Shown piece after piece: positions 25,914 through 35,598 of a stretch of DNA of 64,000 nucleotides. Position numbers and translations under genes: made by a program. This DNA is from Acinetobacter sp. ANC 4178 (GTDB lineage: Bacteria > Pseudomonadota > Gammaproteobacteria > Pseudomonadales > Moraxellaceae): contig NZ_SJOD01000001.1 in the NCBI RefSeq assembly GCF_004331175.1, forward strand, positions 682,001-746,000, read 5' to 3'. Each line of letters starts with the position of its first letter. Within the stretch, counting starts at the first letter, position 1. The notes under the pieces are model-generated. The model had not been told where the DNA came from. It made no database searches and saw nothing but the letters and a program-made list of their open reading frames with translations.

Positions 25914-25927
25914 CTTGGTATGAACGC

Positions 25928-27223
25928 TTAAAATTTATAAGAAATGGCAAAACGGTTCTGTAAGAAATCTTTGTTATAGCGAGGAGAAGTTTGAATACCT
26001 GCAAAGTTACTCACGCTTAAACCTTTGAGTGCACCAGCAAAATTATAGATGCCAAACAGCATATATTCAGACTGATTACGGCTTTTCAAACGGTCATCTT
26101 CTTTTAAATCCATAAATGAATAACGTACACCTGCAATCATTTGATCCGTGAGTTTACCCTCTAGGGATGCCATCAATGCATTACCTGCGCCTAAATCCTG
26201 CGTACTGGTAAAAAATGGCTGTGCAAAAATTTCACCTGAAGAAGTTTTTGTGGCATACGGTGTCAATAATGCGCCATTCAAATAGCTGTCCTGATCAGGC
26301 TTAATATAATCATAAGCGAGTTTTAAAGTCGCTTTCGGCACCACGTTTAAAGCGGCTTGTACCCCAAAGATGTGACTGTTGACTTCCCCTGCCAAAGCCT
26401 TGCCCTGCTCGCGCCCATTCAGATATTGCACTGAAAACTCAGGTGCAGTTTTCCAAAGTGGTACAGCAAAATCGGCTTGGGTATAAATTAAATGCGTGTA
26501 GTCATCATAATGTTGATACCACAATTGAGTTTTCAACTGTTTTTGCTCAGCAAAGGCAAAGGATTTCCCCAAGCCAATCGACCAGACGCCATCCGTCGAA
26601 ATGTTACTAGTTTGACGAGTCGTTTCAGTAAACTCATCATCGCCATAACTCTTGAATTTATTGACTTTGGTTAAACGTAAATAATCCTTGTTATTACCAA
26701 TCTGTACATCCGCCGCTTGGTACAGATTGAGCAATACACGTCGATCCGCATAATCGCCCATAAAAGGTAAATTGAGGCGCTGATTACCAATGGTCACTCG
26801 CGCCTTATCATTTTTCCATGTGATGTATGCTTCCCCTAAACCATCACGATCATCTTTCAGCTCGGACACTTCTGGATGTTTATTTTTTTCATCTAAGCGA
26901 CGTTGCAGGTCATATCCCACAGCCGCCTGTACACCATAAAAAGGGGCAGTCTCGTATTTAATATACCCCCCGATTGCCACCGTATCTTGGTTAAGCCCTT
27001 CCACAAAATAGGCATTATTGGTCGAATAATACAGTGACTTTACTGCGCCATGCACAGCACCACAGCCCAAGACCTCTGTGAATGAACTGACAGAATTATT
27101 TACAACCTGACAGTCTTGTTTTAAGTTCAGCACCCCATTCAAACTGGTGTCTGCCGCCCACGCTTGCATTGCAGTAGTTGTGACGAGCATGAGCACAGCC
27201 GATTGAATTTTAAAATGTTTCAT
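25928..27223 (-). CDS. OprD-family outer-membrane porin
   Basis: A 431-residue outer-membrane porin with a signal peptide (MKHFKIQSAVLMLVTTTAMQAWA, cleaved about residue 23), many alternating beta strands and a C-terminal phenylalanine (SYKF). Features such as YYSTNNAYFVEG, the long middle loops and the late GVRYSFMDLK match the OprD group of substrate-specific channels. The open frame reaches 27289, but GGGG upstream of 27223 and the signal peptide set the start. It probably lets purine compounds cross the outer membrane for the NCS2 permease encoded next to it. This role is inferred from context. Confidence 0.87.
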   Translation of the reverse strand: MKHFKIQSAVLMLVTTTAMQAWAADTSLNGVLNLKQDCQVVNNSVSSFTEVLGCGAVHGAVKSLYYSTNNAYFVEGLNQDTVAIGGYIKYETAPFYGVQAAVGYDLQRRLDEKNKHPEVSELKDDRDGLGEAYITWKNDKARVTIGNQRLNLPFMGDYADRRVLLNLYQAADVQIGNNKDYLRLTKVNKFKSYGDDEFTETTRQTSNISTDGVWSIGLGKSFAFAEQKQLKTQLWYQHYDDYTHLIYTQADFAVPLWKTAPEFSVQYLNGREQGKALAGEVNSHIFGVQAALNVVPKATLKLAYDYIKPDQDSYLNGALLTPYATKTSSGEIFAQPFFTSTQDLGAGNALMASLEGKLTDQMIAGVRYSFMDLKEDDRLKSRNQSEYMLFGIYNFAGALKGLSVSNFAGIQTSPRYNKDFLQNRFAISYKF

Positions 27224-27407
27224 AAATACCCCAAGTTTTATATTTAAAAGGAACTTATTTTTAATAAACAATGGTTTATATTTTTTCAAACTTCACTCTT
27301 TGACTTTTTACAGTCAAAAATCCCCTAGACCTATTCAAAAATGAATAAGTACCTTTTAAATAATGATGATTAAAAAATAGTAAATTAGGTGTGTTGCAAA
27401 CCCAACA

Positions 27408-28784
27408 TTAGGTGGAATGTTCAGTCTTGCTCGATACTGATTTCAACACACCCTGTGCTTGAGTTCGTGGTAAATGGTTAAATAATAAATTCAGTAAAAT
27501 GGCACTAATACACGTCGAACTAATACCTGAATGTAATAAGGTTTTGACCCAAGTTGGAAACTGGGCATAAAACTCCTGATTCACAATTGGAATCATGCCT
27601 ATCGCCAATGAAGTCGCCACAATAATTAAATTGCCATGCTCGTTATAATCGACTTTGGAGAGTGTGCGAATACCACTCGCAGCAACCGTACCAAATAGCA
27701 CAATACCTGCTCCACCCAATACAGGCATAGGTATGGATGCAATTAAACGCCCTACAATTGGAAATAACCCCAGTAAAATTAAAATGCCCCCCGCTGTTGC
27801 CACCACAAAACGACTTTTAATCCCCGTAATGGCAACCAAACCCACATTTTGCGCGAAGGCACTTTGCGAAAATGAACCAAACAATGGTGAAATAGCACTC
27901 GATAACATATCGGCACGCAGTCCATCGCCTATACGTTTCGCATCGACTTTGGTCCCAACAATTTCCCCAATGGCAATAATATCTGCTGTGGTTTCAGTCA
28001 TAATCACCAAGGTCACAATCACCATCGATAAAATGGCAGTCACTTCAAATACAGGCGAACCAAAGTGAAATAAATGAGGAAATGCCATCACTGGTCCTGA
28101 TGCAACTCTGCTGAAATCAGTAAAGCCCATTCCCCACGCGAAAATTGTGCCCAGTACAATTGCCATCAAAATGGCTAAACGGCGTAAGATCACCTGACGC
28201 AGCATACTAAAAATCAAAACTATCGCTAAAGTTAAGGCAGCCAAACCCACATTGGCAGGATCTCCCCAATTTTCAGCTTTCGGATTTCCACCCATAATCC
28301 AACGAATCGCGACGGGGGTCAGCGAAATACCAATCATGGTAATCACACACCCCGTAACCACAGGCGGAAAAAAGCGAATAATTCTTGCAAAAAAAGGCGT
28401 CAGTGCCAGACCAATCAGTGAAGCTGCGATTACCGCTCCATAAACCGTAGCTAAGCCTCCACCTGTACTTAAAATAGCTAAAATGGTGGCAACACCTGCA
28501 AAAGAGACGCCTTGAACAATCGGCAGTTTTGCCCCGAAATATTTAAATCCAATGGTTTGTAACACGGTTGCCAAACCACCCACAAACAACGCTGCCGCAA
28601 TAAGCAATCCAATTTCAGCAGGTGCCAAACCCGCTGCTGCCCCTATAATCAGGGGCGGTGCAATAATGCCACCGTACATGGTTAAGACGTGCTGTAAACC
28701 AAACATGACATTTTTGTTTAGCCCCAAGTGCTGATGCTCTGGGGCAACCTGTGACGGATCTGAATGAATCTGCTCTTGCTGCAT
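27408..28784 (-). CDS. NCS2 family uric acid/xanthine permease
   Basis: A 458-residue nucleobase:cation symporter-2 with about 14 membrane segments. The family signature is visible as QNVGLVAITGIKSRFVV near 305-320, with the substrate-helix motifs QHVLTMYGG near residue 31 and TETTADIIAIGEI near 265-277. Close to UacT/PbuX/UapA-type carriers, it would import urate or xanthine with protons. It lies in a run uraD-uraH-permease-porin on one strand. Exact specificity is inferred from the neighbours. Confidence 0.93.
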   Translation of the reverse strand: MQQEQIHSDPSQVAPEHQHLGLNKNVMFGLQHVLTMYGGIIAPPLIIGAAAGLAPAEIGLLIAAALFVGGLATVLQTIGFKYFGAKLPIVQGVSFAGVATILAILSTGGGLATVYGAVIAASLIGLALTPFFARIIRFFPPVVTGCVITMIGISLTPVAIRWIMGGNPKAENWGDPANVGLAALTLAIVLIFSMLRQVILRRLAILMAIVLGTIFAWGMGFTDFSRVASGPVMAFPHLFHFGSPVFEVTAILSMVIVTLVIMTETTADIIAIGEIVGTKVDAKRIGDGLRADMLSSAISPLFGSFSQSAFAQNVGLVAITGIKSRFVVATAGGILILLGLFPIVGRLIASIPMPVLGGAGIVLFGTVAASGIRTLSKVDYNEHGNLIIVATSLAIGMIPIVNQEFYAQFPTWVKTLLHSGISSTCISAILLNLLFNHLPRTQAQGVLKSVSSKTEHST

Positions 28785-28829
28785 GTGTTATTCCTCTAAA
28801 GATAAATTTGATGCGTGTCTTGGCTACAT

Positions 28830-29165
28830 TTAGCTACCGCGATAAGTTGAATAAGAAAATGGACTGATCAATAACGGCACGTGATAGTGCTGATGTTCAT
28901 CTGCAACAGTGAAGTCAATGCAAACTCTCGGATAAAAACTGGCGACTTCTAGCTGCTGAAAATAGCTGCCGACTTCAAACACCAGTTGATAATCTCCCTT
29001 GAGCAATTCATCCATTTGAAAGGCTTTGATTCGACCATCCGCATCAGTCTGTTGCACGTCCAACATCACAATACCAGCCTTAGACTGTCGAAATAATTTG
29101 ACGACAACTTGAGGCGCAGGCAGCCCGATTGAAGCATTTAAAATATGAGTGCTAATTCCAGCCAT
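28830..29165 (-). CDS. uraH: 5-hydroxyisourate hydrolase
   Basis: A 111-residue transthyretin-like hydrolase turning 5-hydroxyisourate, the product of HpxO, into OHCU. The diagnostic C-terminal tetrapeptide YRGS is present, with STHILNASIGLPA at 5-17 (H7 catalytic) and the HYHVPLLISPFSYSTYRGS tail in parts. Its ATG overlaps the uraD stop by one base (TAATG), so translation is coupled. Confidence 0.96.
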   Translation of the reverse strand: MAGISTHILNASIGLPAPQVVVKLFRQSKAGIVMLDVQQTDADGRIKAFQMDELLKGDYQLVFEVGSYFQQLEVASFYPRVCIDFTVADEHQHYHVPLLISPFSYSTYRGS

Positions 29166-29668
29166 TATTGAATTTCCTGTATTAAACGTAGCAGTGCAAT
29201 TTCCGTCAGTTGTTGCTGTACTTCTTGTTGCTCTTGTTGGGGGGTATTACTTAAGCGGCGTTGCAATTCCGAAAGCATGTCTTGCCCCGTACGCCCTGCT
29301 GCACGAATAAGAAAGATATGTCCAAATTTGTGCTCATACTCCAAGTTGCCCTGATAAAGTGCTTGCTGAATCGCCTGATTGCTGCCTAACTGGGCCTGTT
29401 CATTTTTAGAAAAAAGCTGCTCTTTATCGCTCAGTTCTACTGCGGCTTGGCGTTCCCCAATGCGTGGATGCTGCGCCAATGCTTCTGCAATTTCCGCCCA
29501 TGTCCAACCACTAGCCTGCTCAGCGGCATAGTGAAAGAGTTGATCTTTAGAAGCATATGGACGCTGCTGAGTCAAAGCTTCCACCCAAGTTGATATATGT
29601 ACACAAGGTTGTAGTAGCGCTTTACTTTGCTCTGCACTTAACTGATTAAATTGCTCTAAATCCATCAT
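29165..29668 (-). CDS. uraD: OHCU decarboxylase
   Basis: A 167-residue 2-oxo-4-hydroxy-4-carboxy-5-ureidoimidazoline decarboxylase, giving S-allantoin. The catalytic histidine is H67 in HPRIG, and FGHIFLIRAAGRT near 114-127 is the second signature. It heads the uraD-uraH unit and is followed by the NCS2 permease gene after 45 further bases. The palindrome CTGGTCTGACCAG lies 26 bases upstream of its start. Confidence 0.96.
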   Translation of the reverse strand: MMDLEQFNQLSAEQSKALLQPCVHISTWVEALTQQRPYASKDQLFHYAAEQASGWTWAEIAEALAQHPRIGERQAAVELSDKEQLFSKNEQAQLGSNQAIQQALYQGNLEYEHKFGHIFLIRAAGRTGQDMLSELQRRLSNTPQQEQQEVQQQLTEIALLRLIQEIQ

Positions 29669-29693
29669 TGCTCCATATCAACACATTGTCAGA

Positions 29694-29706
29694 CTGGTCT
29701 GACCAG
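29694..29706. promoter_or_regulatory. Operator-like palindrome upstream of uraD
   Basis: CTGGTCTGACCAG, a near-perfect palindrome identical in its left ten bases to the element before alc and similar to the one before hpxO. Probably bound by the FadR-type regulator. Confidence 0.75.
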
Positions 29707-29884
29707 ATGAAATAAATCAAGCAATGAATATGCCAAGTATGATTGGAAAGTGATCAAGCCCGTCGCACGCTTTTCATTTATTCGTGTAAAAGCATAAAAT
29801 AATTGAGGATATATAGAACCAATAGGAAATGAGAAAATTATTATAAAGTTAGTCTGAATAGATTATATAAAATTGAACAACTGA

Positions 29885-30547
29885 TTATCTTATGAGTTTA
29901 AAAACCAATTCCTGTCGACTATTTACATTTAATTTCTGATAAATATGTTGAACATGTGTTTTTATGGTCGACAAACTACAATTGAGTTTTTGGGAAATTT
30001 GAATGGCTTCCAGATTTGTAAATAATTCTTCCAAAACCACAATTTCTTTTTTGGTTAATTGATATTGATCCATGATTTTATCTTTATTAATCATGTCAAC
30101 ATGATGATGAAAGTGATCGATAGATAATCGATGAAAAGATTCAAATATTTTCTTTTCTTGCTGATTAAATTTGGCTTTGCCCTGTTCTCTAAAAATACTC
30201 AAACCAAAGATCGGTTGTCCATCACGTTTTCTGAAGAAAAATTCAGCCGTATCTTCCACTTGCCAGCGCTGCATAAAGTTTAGAAAGATTTCATTCGGTT
30301 GATGTTGCCCCAAAAGGGCAATGTTCTGATCACCATGATAAAAATGCCTAAAACTAACAGGATCATATGCAATTTTGCCATTTAAATATTCATCAATTGC
30401 ACTTTTTGATATTCCACCTTGCTCAAAATCATAGGCATGCTCAATATTATCGATTTTATATGTTAAAAAACCATCAATATCGGAAACGTGTTTTATTTGA
30501 GCAATAAAATCATGACTAAACTGCTGAATAAAATTATGATTGAACAT
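29885..30547 (-). CDS. LuxR-type transcriptional regulator
   Basis: A 220-residue regulator. The C-terminal LuxR helix-turn-helix (about 160-215) reads LTKKEIVVLEELFTNLEAIQISQKLNCSLSTIKTHVQHIYQKL in parts. The N-terminal 150 residues are a GAF/autoinducer-like sensor with no recognised ligand motif. No receiver aspartate pocket is visible, so it is not a classic two-component response regulator. It lies 198 bases after the aldehyde dehydrogenase gene on the same strand and may control it. Confidence 0.87.
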   Translation of the reverse strand: MFNHNFIQQFSHDFIAQIKHVSDIDGFLTYKIDNIEHAYDFEQGGISKSAIDEYLNGKIAYDPVSFRHFYHGDQNIALLGQHQPNEIFLNFMQRWQVEDTAEFFFRKRDGQPIFGLSIFREQGKAKFNQQEKKIFESFHRLSIDHFHHHVDMINKDKIMDQYQLTKKEIVVLEELFTNLEAIQISQKLNCSLSTIKTHVQHIYQKLNVNSRQELVFKLIR

Positions 30548-30745
30548 AAATTTTCATCATCCTTTTGAAAATTTAATATAATAGATAGAGCAACATTATT
30601 AGCTTCCTGCCAATAAATGATGTGACTAATAAATATTCTAAAAATTAGTTTTAATATTTTCTAGCCGTTGAATATGATCAATAAAAAATCACACTCAACT
30701 CTAGAACTCATATCATTAGTCACACATGTTGATCTATTTTTCTCA

Positions 30746-32167
30746 TTATTGAGAAATATGAATCGCTTGTTTATGCGTGAACAATAACAATCCGCTTAAA
30801 CCAAAGGAATAACCCAAGCCAGACATTTTCCATCCGCCAAACTCGGCTGCGGGTGAAACATCGGAATGACTGTTAATCCAAACGGTTCCTGTTTCAAGTT
30901 TGCTGGCAAGTTCTTGTGCACGATCTAGATCTTTGCTCCAAACTGAACCACCTAAACCAAAAATACTTTTGTTGGCACGTTCAATCACACTATCCACATC
31001 ACTAAATTTGATAATCGGTAAGACTGGACCAAACTGTTCCTCATCGACCAAAGCCATGCCTTCTTTTACATTGGTCACGAGTGTAGGTGGAATAAAGTAG
31101 CCATGCTCACTGACTTTTTTCGCTTCAGTGATAATTTGGCCGCCTTGCGCCACAGCATCCTCAATCATGCCTTTCACTTTGTTATATTGAACGTGGTTTT
31201 GAATTGGACCAAATGTCGTCGCTGAATCTAATCCATTGCCAACCACTTGTGCATTGGCGATTTGAGTCAGTTTCTGTGTTAGTGCATCATATACATTTTC
31301 GTGTACATATAAGCGCTTTAATGCTGCACAGGTTTGTCCCATATTTAGGAATGCAGAACCAAAGATTTTTTCAGCTGCGACATCAACATCCACATCATCT
31401 AATACAATCCCGACATCATTGCCGCCCAATTCAAGCACAACACTTTTTAATGTATTGACGGAATGTTTCAGAATACTTTGCCCAGTGCGTGTTGAACCCG
31501 TAAACGTTACTTTATCTACATCTATATGTTCACTGAGCGCCTGACCAACATCACCTTTCCCTAAGACAATATTACAAACACCTTTTGGCAAATGACGGTT
31601 AATAATCTCAACGAGTTTAATCGTGCTGAGCGGTGTAAATTCAGATGGCTTATTTACCACGGTATTCTTGGTTTTCAGCGCAGGAAAGAAATGCCAGATT
31701 GCAATCATAAATGGCCAATTCCAAGGTGTAATTGAAGCCACAACACCCAATGGACGGTTATAGACCTTTATGGTCTTACCACTCGGATCAGCAATCGTTT
31801 CGACTGGTACTTCCAAACTGGTAATGTATTCAATCCAATTTGCCCCAGCTTCAACTTCAAATTGTGCCAAAGCCAACGGTTTACCCTGTTCAGTAGTAAT
31901 CAACTGAGCAATTTCATTGCTTTCTGCACGAATATCTTGTGCAATTTTCAGAAAACTTTCATTAATCACCTGATCAGAAACATGTTGCCATGTTTTAAAC
32001 GCGACACGCGCAGCTTGCACCGCTTGATCAACTTGTTCAGTTGTTGCACTGTTAATCTCGACAATCGTTTGCTCTGTTGCAGGATTGAGCACTGCAAAAG
32101 CTTCACCTTGACCTACAACCGTTTCACCATTCAACAACATGTTGCTATTCATCTGACTCATATCCAT
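30746..32167 (-). CDS. NAD(P)-dependent aldehyde dehydrogenase
   Basis: A 473-residue aldehyde dehydrogenase oxidising an unknown aldehyde to the acid. It has ITPWNWPF near 145, the FTGSTRTG cofactor turn near 220, the general base in LELGGND near 246-252 (N where most have K) and the catalytic cysteine in MGQTCAALKR near 280. Two alternative in-frame ATGs lie within the first six codons and none has a strong Shine-Dalgarno. The LuxR-type gene follows. Substrate cannot be inferred from the neighbours. Confidence 0.92.
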   Translation of the reverse strand: MDMSQMNSNMLLNGETVVGQGEAFAVLNPATEQTIVEINSATTEQVDQAVQAARVAFKTWQHVSDQVINESFLKIAQDIRAESNEIAQLITTEQGKPLALAQFEVEAGANWIEYITSLEVPVETIADPSGKTIKVYNRPLGVVASITPWNWPFMIAIWHFFPALKTKNTVVNKPSEFTPLSTIKLVEIINRHLPKGVCNIVLGKGDVGQALSEHIDVDKVTFTGSTRTGQSILKHSVNTLKSVVLELGGNDVGIVLDDVDVDVAAEKIFGSAFLNMGQTCAALKRLYVHENVYDALTQKLTQIANAQVVGNGLDSATTFGPIQNHVQYNKVKGMIEDAVAQGGQIITEAKKVSEHGYFIPPTLVTNVKEGMALVDEEQFGPVLPIIKFSDVDSVIERANKSIFGLGGSVWSKDLDRAQELASKLETGTVWINSHSDVSPAAEFGGWKMSGLGYSFGLSGLLLFTHKQAIHISQ

Positions 32168-32729
32168 ATTGATGTTCTTTTACATGAAGTTTATCGCTGA
32201 TTATTATTCATAAACTCATCCTTTAGGATGATTTTAACGCAACTCAGCATAAAAACAATACGCTTTAATTTTTTATTTTACAATCTGGTATCAGTATTTT
32301 TTAATGTAATTTTACATGTATTTATTAGGATAAATAAAGAAATGACTGTGTTCTCTTTTGAAAAAATAAAGAAGTGATATCGTGCTTGCTCAGTCAATTT
32401 TTGACATAAACATCCGACAATCTGGTTATAAATAATTCTTTAATTTCTAGTGTTTAATCATCATTTAGTTGTTGGAATTTTTTTAAATTATATTTCTTTT
32501 CATGACTTTTCTTCCAACACCCTGCTGCCTCTCAAAATAAAAATTCAGGTTCAGCAAAATGTTTAACTTAAAAACAGCGACTCCCAAAATCTATCCCTGT
32601 GTTTGTAATCAAATATCTTATTTCGAATGAGTCATTGATTTCTATCCCAATACAGCTTTGTTACACCGAGTCCTTTTTTCAATCCTAAATTTTTGTAGAG
32701 TCACTTGACGGGTAAAAGTACAGATAAAA
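32168..32729. other. Intergenic region, aldehyde dehydrogenase to tRNA-Ser
   Basis: About 560 AT-rich bases. I see no coding sequence, operator or RNA in it beyond the presumed aldehyde dehydrogenase promoter. Confidence 0.6.
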
Positions 32730-32759
32730 AATAAGCCCTTGTAAAAACAAGGGCTTATT
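32730..32759 (-). terminator. Terminator of tRNA-Ser
   Basis: AATAAGCCCTTGT/ACAAGGGCTTATT, a perfect 13-base stem with a four-base loop, followed on the minus strand by a T run. Confidence 0.88.
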
Positions 32760-32767
32760 TAGATATT

Positions 32768-32857
32768 TGGCGGAAGCGGTGAGATTCGAACTCACGGAGG
32801 ACTCACACCCTCGTCGGTTTTCAAGACCGGTGCATTAAACCGCTCTGCCACGCTTCC
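32768..32857 (-). tRNA. tRNA-Ser (UGA)
   Basis: On the minus strand a 90-base class II tRNA begins GGAAGCG and ends CGCTTCCGCCA. The anticodon loop is CTTGAAA (anticodon TGA), a long variable arm follows, the T-loop reads GTTCGAATC, and CCA is encoded. Confidence 0.95.
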
Positions 32858-32961
32858 AATGGCGGCTATCATATAAATATTTTTCTAAGTTGGCAAATAC
32901 TTTTGCATATTTTTCTATTCAACTGCACAAAATAAAATCAAAAATTCAATTAAAAGGTAAT

Positions 32962-33441
32962 TTACGGCTTTTCATAGCGGATTTTATTGATATACCACGT
33001 CTTTTTCCCAGATGGTGTCATGACTTCAACCTCATCATCTACTTGTTTCGAAAGTAAGGCGCGTGCCATAGGCGAATCTATGGAAATATGTTGCGGATGA
33101 TGATCATAAATTTCATCAACACCGACTATGCGGAGTTGTTTTTGCTCACCTTGTTCGTTCTCAATTTCAACCCATGCACCAAAATAAACTTTACCCTCTT
33201 GCTCGGGAGAAAAATCAATAATTCTTAACTCTTCTAAACGTTTTCCAAGGTAACGGACACGGCGGTCAATTTTTCTTAAAATTTGTTTATTGTACTGGTA
33301 ATCCGCATTTTCACTTCGATCACCAAGGCTTGCTGCCCAGTTCACTTTTTTGGTAATTTCTGGACGTTCTTCACGCCATAAATGCTGAAGTTCAGCCACC
33401 AATTTATCGTGCCCAGAACGTGTAATTAAATTAGATTTCAT
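32962..33441 (-). CDS. greB: Transcription elongation factor GreB
   Basis: A 159-residue Gre factor that stimulates transcript cleavage in backtracked RNA polymerase. The N-terminal coiled coil (about 1-78) carries the acidic tip in the GDRSENADYQYNK motif near 40-52, and the C-terminal FKBP-like domain ends SPMARALLSKQVDDEVEVMTPSGKK-like. The ENADYQYNK form and arginine-rich turn (RRVRYLGKRLEEL) are typical of GreB rather than GreA. It is transcribed alone, upstream of tRNA-Ser. Confidence 0.93.
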   Translation of the reverse strand: MKSNLITRSGHDKLVAELQHLWREERPEITKKVNWAASLGDRSENADYQYNKQILRKIDRRVRYLGKRLEELRIIDFSPEQEGKVYFGAWVEIENEQGEQKQLRIVGVDEIYDHHPQHISIDSPMARALLSKQVDDEVEVMTPSGKKTWYINKIRYEKP

Positions 33442-33807
33442 ATTGCAAATTGACTTTTCAAGGTACGAAATAGATACATTTTTAAGCTATTTTATGCCCA
33501 TTTTCACCACAACAAAAGGGTATAAAAATAATTTATTAATTAAATTAGATAGTTATGTTACATTTTTTCACTATTTTTTATACTAAATTTGACAATCTAA
33601 ATTTCCGACTTTATTATGCCTTCATCTTTTGTTTAGTGTACTTTTTAACCTATGTGGTTTTTGACTGCATAATTTCATTTTTTCCCATGTCATTTTGAAT
33701 GACGTCCATGACTGCCCACCCCTTATTGAATTTATCAAACTTGTAAAAGTTTAAGGCCTCGTTTGCTTTAGATTTTTTGGGCATAAATTACTTGTAGCGG
33801 AGACAAC
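33442..33807. other. Divergent region between greB and mltF
   Basis: About 365 AT-rich bases holding both promoters. No conserved element or small gene is recognised. Confidence 0.6.
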
Positions 33808-34920
33808 ATGCACAGTAGTTCATCTTCTGGGTCGAGGCTTAGCCTTAACTCATTAACCTTCTCTCTCCCTTTAAAAGCCTTAGCACTCACCGCAGCCTTA
33901 ATTCCATTTCATACAATTAATGCCAGCAAGGCTTACCAATATGACGCTGTTGTCAATAACAACAAACTCACAGTGGTTGGTGTAGAAAATCCATCTACTG
34001 TTTTTAAAGATGGACAGCATTTACATGGTTTTGGTTATGACCTTGCCCGTAATTATGCTGACAGTATGAATGTAGAACTGGTGTTTACCACAGTTCCTGA
34101 TAATGCCACTGCATTAAAAATGGTGGATCAAGGTAAAGCAAACTTTGCCATTACCACATCAAGCATTCAAAACATTGAAAGCAAAAAACTGGCCTCATTT
34201 TCAGCCACCTGTGGTGACTTATATAGCCTACAAAAAAATGGCTTAAATACACAATTGAATTGGGTATTTAAACATGCTGATGACCCTTTGACTCAAACTG
34301 CGAGCGGTTTTGTCTGTCAGGGTAAACAAACCGGTTCAATTAGCCAATTGGCTTCTTTTTATAATCGTAATGTCGTGCAAGCCGAGTCATGGGATTCTAT
34401 TGAACGTGACCTCAGTAAACGCATGCCGATTTATAAAGCCAGCTTTCAACGGACTGCTGAGAAATACGACCTCGATTGGCATTTCTTAGCTGCTATAGGC
34501 TATCAAGAATCGTACCTAAAACCCGATTCAATTTCGCCTACTGGTGTACGTGGCATCATGATGCTAACCAATAGCACAGCAAAGGCGATGGGTGTCACCA
34601 ATCGTACCGATCCTGCGCAAAGTATTCAGGGTGGTGCGAAATATTACGACCTTATGCTGAGTAAGTTCGAAGAAGTGCCATATCCAGATCGTAACTGGTA
34701 TGCCTTGGTCGCCTATAATATGGGACCAGGTGCAGTCGATCAGATTCAAAAGCGTATCAGTGCCCAAGGCAAAGATCCGAATAACTGGGTAAACCTATAT
34801 AGTTATTTAGATGGCCATAAAGCGCAGAATGGTCGCTATCGACAAGCAGTACAATATGTCACGCGTATTCGTTCTTATTTGGAATACATTAAAAATACGC
34901 CTCAATTAGTGAATATATAA
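33808..34920 (+). CDS. mltF: Membrane-bound lytic murein transglycosylase F-like
   Basis: A 370-residue peptidoglycan lyase with a signal sequence (hydrophobic core about 20-36), an SBP_bac_3-like regulatory domain (about 45-135) and an SLT domain (about 205-350) with catalytic E234 in GYQESYL followed by SPTGVRGIMML. CGGAG lies six bases before the ATG. The regulatory domain is shorter than in E. coli MltF (which is about 518 residues), and a cysteine pair at 135 and 170 could form a disulfide. It ends at a strong terminator. Confidence 0.88.
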   Translation: MHSSSSSGSRLSLNSLTFSLPLKALALTAALIPFHTINASKAYQYDAVVNNNKLTVVGVENPSTVFKDGQHLHGFGYDLARNYADSMNVELVFTTVPDNATALKMVDQGKANFAITTSSIQNIESKKLASFSATCGDLYSLQKNGLNTQLNWVFKHADDPLTQTASGFVCQGKQTGSISQLASFYNRNVVQAESWDSIERDLSKRMPIYKASFQRTAEKYDLDWHFLAAIGYQESYLKPDSISPTGVRGIMMLTNSTAKAMGVTNRTDPAQSIQGGAKYYDLMLSKFEEVPYPDRNWYALVAYNMGPGAVDQIQKRISAQGKDPNNWVNLYSYLDGHKAQNGRYRQAVQYVTRIRSYLEYIKNTPQLVNI

Positions 34921-34943
34921 ATAGTCATTCATTGAAGACAGAA

Positions 34944-34973
34944 AAAAAGCTTACCCTCGGGTAAGCTTTTTTT
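34944..34973. terminator. Terminator between mltF and the SCP2 gene
   Basis: AAAAAGCTTACC/GGTAAGCTTTTT with a CTCG-type loop and A and T runs for both directions. Confidence 0.9.
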
Positions 34974-34984
34974 TTGCGAAAAAC

Positions 34985-35368
34985 TTAAGCAGTGAGCTCA
35001 AGCACTTTCTTAAATAAATCTTTTTGTTCTTGGCTTGGTTTTGCCGTTTGCAATGCCATCAATTGTGACATATCGCCTTGAACTTTGATTTTACCTGTCA
35101 TGAATGCTTGCATCGCAGCAGCCATATCAAACTCCAAGAATACTTTACGAAGTGTATCAGCATCCATATTGAGCGTTGTTTTAGCATTTGAAGACAAACC
35201 TTTTAAGATTCTGCCGCCATCTAATGCCAATTCGGTATTACCACTCGTATCTGTCACAACCAAGTTAATGGCTAAATTTGCCAAAGCTGGTGGCAAATTT
35301 AAATCCCCTGCTTGCGCAGTCAAAGTTTCTACAGTTGAAAACCAATCATCAGTTAAAAAGGCAGGCAT
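34985..35368 (-). CDS. SCP2 sterol-binding domain protein
   Basis: A 127-residue single-domain protein with the SCP2 lipid-binding fold (pattern LALDGGRILKGL...TTLNMDADTLRKVFLEFDMAAAMQAFMTGKIKVQGDMSQLMAL in parts, about 45-108). Such stand-alone domains bind hydrophobic ligands; a role in ubiquinone or lipid metabolism is possible, but nothing here proves it. It is transcribed alone. Confidence 0.88.
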   Translation of the reverse strand: MPAFLTDDWFSTVETLTAQAGDLNLPPALANLAINLVVTDTSGNTELALDGGRILKGLSSNAKTTLNMDADTLRKVFLEFDMAAAMQAFMTGKIKVQGDMSQLMALQTAKPSQEQKDLFKKVLELTA

Positions 35369-35550
35369 GATGTTTCCTCAAATTTATTTGTTCATTTTGT
35401 GTCACCTATCCAGGCGACATCATTGTGAAGCTAAAATACGCTTGCAGATTGTTATAGCATGTATACCCTACATGTGCCTAAAGTTTTTTGTACGTACCGT
35501 TCATATTTTATATTTCTTATACAAAACTTATCAAAATCATTCACATAAAA

Positions 35551-35577
35551 AAAACACCAATCATAGATTGGTGTTTT
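35551..35577. terminator. Terminator downstream of ttcA
   Basis: AAAACACCAATC/GATTGGTGTTTT, a perfect 12-base stem with a three-base loop. Confidence 0.88.
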
Positions 35578-35598
35578 GCATTGGCTTAAATGACAAAA

